Source of the DNA: Triticum aestivum
Taxonomy: Eukaryota > Streptophyta > Magnoliopsida > Poales > Poaceae
Direction of reading: 5' to 3'
DNA: 64,000 bases
Assembly (NCBI RefSeq): GCF_018294505.1
Contig: NC_057794.1
Span: forward strand, 188,885,716-188,949,715
Position 1 is the first letter of the stretch; every line of letters starts with the position of its first letter. Below the pieces are notes generated by a model that did not search any database, was not told where the DNA came from, and worked only from the letters and a program-made list of their open reading frames with translations. Shown in pieces: positions 59,377 to 64,000 of the stretch. The position numbers were made by a program, and so were the translations under genes.

Positions 59377-59763
59377 AAGAGGTAAGTGAGGGGGCCCACG
59401 TGGGGACCACAACCCACCAGGGCGCGCCTAGGTGGGTTGTGCCCACCTGGTGCACCTCTCTCTGATGTTTATTGCACCAAAAATTCTCAAATATGCAGAA
59501 AAAAATCGTATTATATTTTCAGGGCATTTTGAGAACTTTTATTTTTGGGTCATTTTTTATTGCATGGGAAATTCAGAAAACAGACAAAACATGGCATTTT
59601 AATTTATTTAACTAATAAAAACAGAGAATAAAAAGTAGGGACATAAAGTAGTGCATACTAAATTCATCAACTTCATACTGTTCAAAAATGATCGATTAAT
59701 AAGGTTGATCAAGTCTTATTAACAACCACTTTTGATTAGCATGAAACCGAAGAACTTCGTAAA
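59377..59763 (-). other. Non-coding stretch between the S1 LTR and S2 gag-pro
   Basis: 387 bases with no gene. It contains a GTGGG/CCCAC-rich inverted repeat at about 59395-59450 like the one in the S LTRs, then AT-rich sequence. The bases touching the LTR (AAGAGGTAAGTGAGGGGG) are purine-rich on the + strand, not the minus, so they are not the polypurine tract of a minus-strand element. This suggests S1 inserted into S2 rather than sharing an LTR with it. Confidence 0.5.
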
Positions 59764-62551
59764 TCATGAAGTTACCTCAATGGGGATATGCATTTCCCCA
59801 ACAATAAGTATTTCATATTTGTTTTTGACAGTAGGCAGAGGTATTTGAAAACTTCCAATAGTTATTGTCGGAGATTTTTCAATAACATTAATACCATTCA
59901 CTTGGATTTGTTTCTTCGGAAAGTGCACCGTATGCTCATTGCCATTAATATGAAAAGTGACCTTGCTTTTGTTGCAATCAATAACAGCCCTTGCAGTATT
60001 CAAGAAGGGTCTACCAAGGATAATCGACATGTTGTCGTCCTCGGGCATCTCAAGTATAACAAAGTCAGTCAAAATAGTAACATTAGCAACAACAACGGGC
60101 ACATCCTCACAGATACCGATAGGTATGGCAGTTGATTTGTCAGCCATTTGCAAAGATAATTCAGTAGGTGTGAGTTTATTCAAGTCAAGTCTTTTATATA
60201 AAGAGAAAGGAAGAACACTAACACCAGCTCCTAAATCACACAAAGCAGTTTTCACACAATTCTTTTTGATAGAGCAAGGTATAGTTGGTATTCCCGGATC
60301 TCCAAGTTTTTTAGGTACTCCATCTTTAAAAGTGTTATTAGCAAGCATAGTGGAGATTTCAGCTTCTGGTGTTTTTCTCTTATTTGTGATGATGTCTTTC
60401 ATATATTTTGCATAAGGAGGCATTTTCAAGATATCAGTCAAGCGAGTACACAAAAAGACTGGCCTCGGCATTTCAGCAAAGCATTCAAATTCTTCATCAT
60501 CATTCTTTTTAGTTGACTTGGGTGGAAAAGGCATAGGTTTTTGAACCCACAGTTCTCTTTCTTTACCGTGTTTTCTAGCAACAAAGACTCTTTTGTCATA
60601 TCTTTTATTTTTAGCTTGTGGGTTAGCAAGATCAACAGGAGGTTCTATCTCAACATCATTATCTGGTTCTTTTTCATTGTTAGGTTGAGAGTCATTATGA
60701 ACCTCATCATTAACTTTTTCATTATCAGTATGTGAGTGTTCATTACCAGATTGAGTTTTAGCATCAGAGATAGAAGTTTCATTATCATTATCATGAGGTT
60801 TTTCTATTTCAGGTTCACTAGAAGTGTGCAAAGTCCTATCATTTTTCTTTTTCTTCTTCTTTTTAGAAAGACTAGGTGCACTAGTGTTAGTTCTTTCTGG
60901 ATCTTGTTCAATTCTTTTAGGGTGTCCCTCAGGATAAAGTGGTTCCTGAGTCATTTTACATCCTCTAGTTGCAACTCTAACATCAAAGTCATGCATATTA
61001 TGATTCATTTCATCAAGTAATTCTCTTTGAGATTTAGCAACTTGTTCTAACTGGGTTTGAACCATAGAAGCGTTCTTTCCAACACCTCTAACATCATTTG
61101 ATATTCTAAATAACAAGTCACTCAAGCGAGCAATCATATCAGAATTATATTTCAATTGTTTCATAACATTTGCATTGAAGTGGTCTTGTTTTCTAATGTA
61201 GTTTTCAAACTCATAAAGGCATTGACTAGGATGCATATTGTGAGGATTATCACTATCATTGAACTTCATAAGAGAATTTACCTCTACCACCTTAGGCATT
61301 GGTGGTGTATTAAGACCATGTATTTCTTCAATAGGAGGCAAATTTTTAACATCCTCTGCTTTAATACCTTTTTCCTTCATAGATTTCTTTTCCTCTTGCA
61401 TATCTTCAGGACTGAGATATAATATACCCCTCTTCTTTGGAGTGGGTTTAGGCGGTGGTTCAGGAATAGTCCAATCATCATAATTTTTCAATATGTTATT
61501 CAATAATTCTTCAGCTTGAGCAACAGTTCGTTCCCTGAAAACACAACCAGCACAACTATCTAGGAAGTCCCTAAAAGCATCGGTTAGTCCATTATTGAAG
61601 ATATCAAGTATTTCATTTTTCTTAAGAGGATGATCAGGCAAAGCATTAAGTAACTGGCAAAGCCTCCCCCAAGCTTGTGGGAGACTCTCTTCTTTAGTTT
61701 GCAAAAAGTTAAATATTTCCTATAAGGCGGTTTGTTTCATATGAGCAGGAAAATATTTTTCAGAGAAGTAATAAATCATATCCTGGGGACTACACACACA
61801 ACCAGGAGCAAGAGTGTTGTACCAAGCTTTTTAGCATCACCCTTTAATGAGAAAGGAAATAATTTGAGAATAAAGTAATAGTGAGTTTTCTCATCATGAG
61901 TAAAAATGGTGGCTATGTCATTCAACTTAGTAAGATGTGCCACAACAGTTTCAGTTTCGTAACCATGGAAAGGATCAGATTCAATCAAAGTAATTAACTC
62001 TGGGTCGACAGAGAATTCATAATCCTTATCATCAATAAAGATAGGTAAAGTTTCAAACTTAGGATCACATTTCATTCTAGCATTCAGAGATTTTTCTTTA
62101 TACCTTTGTAGTAATTTCTCTAGATCATCTCTATCATTGCAAGCAAGAATATCTCAAGTTGTTTCTTTACTCATAACATAACCTTCCGGTACCTTAGGCA
62201 ATTATATCTTGGAAGGCTAGTTCTAGTAGGTGTTTCAGGAGTTTCAGTTTCAAACTCATCATCAGATTCAACAACATCATGTTCTATAACTCTAGCAATT
62301 TGTTTATCTAGAAATTCACCAAGTGGCACATCATCATTATCAAGCAAGGTACTAGCATCATCATAAGCATCATTCATAGTAGAAGTAGCATCATCAATAA
62401 CTTGCGACATATCAGAATTAATAGCATGTGGTGGATTTGCAAGTTTATTCATAACAGAAGATGAATCTAAAGCAGAACTGGATGACAGTTCCTTAGCCCC
62501 CCTCGTCCTTGAGGGAAATATCTTCGTCTTAGGATCCTTCAGATTCTTCAT
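59764..62551 (-). pseudogene. S2: Sabrina/Athila-like gag-protease, no pol
   Basis: Read leftward from ATG 62551 (MKNLKDPKTKIFPS). Two frameshifts (near 62205 and 61830) and an in-frame TAG (61722-61720) break the Gag N-terminal half. The rest, 61704 to 59764, is open for 646 codons. It covers the Gag C-terminus (NEILDIFNNGLTDAFRDF), a Lys/Asn/Asp-rich linker (about 61100-60600) and an aspartic protease with DLGAGVSVLP (about 60220) and IILGRPFLNTARAVIDC (about 60010). It ends IPIEVTS. No RT, RNase H or integrase follows in the 387 bases before the S1 LTR, so this copy is a non-autonomous gag-protease element or has lost pol. Confidence 0.85.
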
Positions 62552-62600
62552 AGTGATAATATGATAATAATCCCAAGTGACTCGACAAATATAGCTATGC

Positions 62601-62618
62601 TCCCCGGCAACAGCGCCA
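62601..62618 (-). other. S2 primer binding site, tRNA-Asp type
   Basis: On the minus strand TGGCGCTGTTGCCGGGGA follows the LTR, one base different from the tRNA-Asp complement. Confidence 0.85.
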
Positions 62619-62629
62619 GAAAAAGGTCT

Positions 62630-64000
62630 TGATAACCCACAAGTATAGGGGATCGCAACAGTTTTCGAGGGTAAATTATTCAACCCAAATTTATAGATTC
62701 GACACAAGGGGAGCCAAAGAATACTTGAAGGTATTAGCAGCTGAGTTTTCAATTCAACCACACGTGGAGATTAATTATCTGCAGCAAAGTGATCAGTAGC
62801 AAAGTAGTTTTATAGTTTTGATAGTAGTGACAGCAGCAATAGTAACAGTAACAGTGATAGCAGTAATTTTGTAGCAAGTGTAACAGTGATGATAGCAGTA
62901 GTAACTTAGCAGGAACAATATGGAAAATTCGTAGGCATTAGATCAGTGACTTGTTGGATGATATTCATCACGTGACAATTATAACCTAGGGCAATACGAC
63001 ACTAGCTCCAGATCATTTATATAATGTAGGCATGTATTCCGTAAATAGTCATATGTGCTTTATTAGAAGAACTTGCATGGCATCTTTTGTCCTACCCTCC
63101 CGTGGCAGCAGGGTCCATATTGAAAACTAAGGGGTATTAAGGCCTCCTTTTAATAGAGAACCGGAACAAATCATTAACACATACTGAATACATGAACTCC
63201 TCAAACTACGGTCATCACCGAGAGTGGGCCCAGTTGTTGTCACTCCAAGGTTGTCGGATCATAACATGTAGTAGGTGACTAAACTTACAATATCAGATCT
63301 AGAACATGGATATAATGTGATAACATAAACGGTTTAGATCTGAAATCATGGCACCCGGGCCCAAAGTGTCAAGCATTAAGCATGGCAAAGTCATAGCAAC
63401 ATCAATCTAGGAACATAGTGGATACTAGGGATCAAGCCCTAACAAAACTAACTCGATTACATGATGAATCTCATCCAACTCCTCACCGACCAGCGAGCCT
63501 ACGAAGGAATTACTCAGTCCTGGTGGGGAGCATCATGGAATTGGCGATGGAGAAGGATTGGTGATGATGAAGAACGAAGATCCCCCTCTTCGGAGCCAAA
63601 TACGGACTCCAGATCTGCCCTCCCGAGGAAGAACATGGCTTGGCGGCGGCTCAATCTCGTGGATGGCGATAATTCTTTCTCCCTAATTTTTTCTCCGAAA
63701 ATAGGAATTTATAGTGTCAGGGTTGAGGTCTGCGGGGCCACCAGGTGGGTACAACCCACCTGGGCGCCCCAGGAGAGGGGGGGGGGGCGCCCTGGTGGGT
63801 TGTACCCACCCAGGGCCCCCTCTCCAGTAGGTCTTGGCTCCAAAAATTCTTATATATAATATAAAATTCCTCACAAAGTTTCGTTCCATTCCGAGAACTT
63901 TTATTTCTGCACAAAAACAACACCATGGTAGTTCTGCTGAAAACAGCGTCAGTCCAGGGTTAGTTTCATTCAAATCATGCAAATTAGAGTCCAAAACAAG
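62630..64000 (-). repeat. S2 5' LTR (runs off the window)
   Basis: It starts on the + strand TGATAACCCACAAGTATAGG. It matches S1 LTR parts A and B with clear divergence. By comparison with 59330-59376 only about 50 bases should be missing. It contains an AGT/AAC simple-sequence patch (about 62815-62905), a G run at 63777-63787 and a long hairpin at 63741-63814. No gene is seen. Confidence 0.88.
63741..63814 (+). repeat. Long inverted repeat in the S2 LTR
   Basis: Arms of about 28 bases (63741-63768 and 63786-63814) pair almost perfectly around a short G-rich loop. Each arm contains its own small palindrome, GGTGGGTACAACCCACC and GGTGGGTTGTACCCACC. A diverged version is at about 59081-59152 in the S1 LTR. 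Confidence 0.75.

Noticed and set aside
59377..59400. Polypurine tract of S2 next to the S1 LTR (shared-LTR tandem of S1 and S2)
   Set aside because: The purine run is on the + strand, while both elements read on the minus strand, so it cannot prime plus-strand synthesis of S2.
1..64000. Host protein-coding genes, rRNA or bacterial-type operons
   Set aside because: All substantial coding signal is accounted for by retrotransposon ORFs, and all other sequence falls inside LTRs or their untranslated regions.

Overview
The window is intergenic plant DNA made entirely of nested Ty3/gypsy (RLG) long terminal repeat (LTR) retrotransposons. I found no host gene. Nesting depth, 4-kb GC-island LTRs and LTR/PBS sequences like the Sabrina-type families point to a Triticeae grass (wheat, Aegilops, barley or rye). 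The organism call rests on remembered family features, not a search.

Layout, with my working names. E1 (1..12600, +; its first ~140 bp lie left of the window) is a Tekay-like chromovirus with two ~3.9-kb LTRs and a broken gag-pol. It sits in V (12601..14436, -), of which only the start of gag, a tRNA-Arg primer binding site (PBS) and one LTR remain. V sits in the gag of S1 (14437..16891 and 58852..59376, -), a Sabrina/Athila-like element with a tRNA-Asp-type PBS. X (16892..18881 and 45728..45962, -) entered the S1 LTR. Y (18882..45722, +; about 12.7 kb of its own sequence, duplication CCTGG) entered X. Z (22158..36293, +; 14,136 bp, duplication TGGCC) entered the protease of Y. W (45963..58851, +; duplication ACTCC), a sister of E1, also entered X; everything of X beyond W has been deleted. 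S2 (59764..64000, -) is a second Sabrina-like, gag-protease-only element running off the right edge.

Relative ages follow from the nesting: S2/S1 oldest, then V and X, then E1, Y and W, with Z youngest. Z LTRs are equal in length (4061 bp) and showed no difference wherever I compared them. Its gag-pol is open from ATG to a stop inside the 3' LTR. E1 and Y are broken largely by C-to-T / G-to-A stops, as expected of methylated, silenced copies.

Two features stand out. First, Z carries a 257-codon open frame between its PBS and gag-pol that resembles no standard retrotransposon domain; E1 and W have a ~480-nt leader there instead. Second, Y carries a spliced antisense gene of about seven exons between pol and its 3' LTR, with its own TATA-like site; its first exon resembles the 'putative gypsy type transposon' (Transposase_28) domain. 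Other structure includes a tRNA-Lys pseudogene and hairpin-repeat units in X, a 117-bp tandem array in Y, GC islands inside the 4-kb LTRs, and hairpins in the LTRs of two families.
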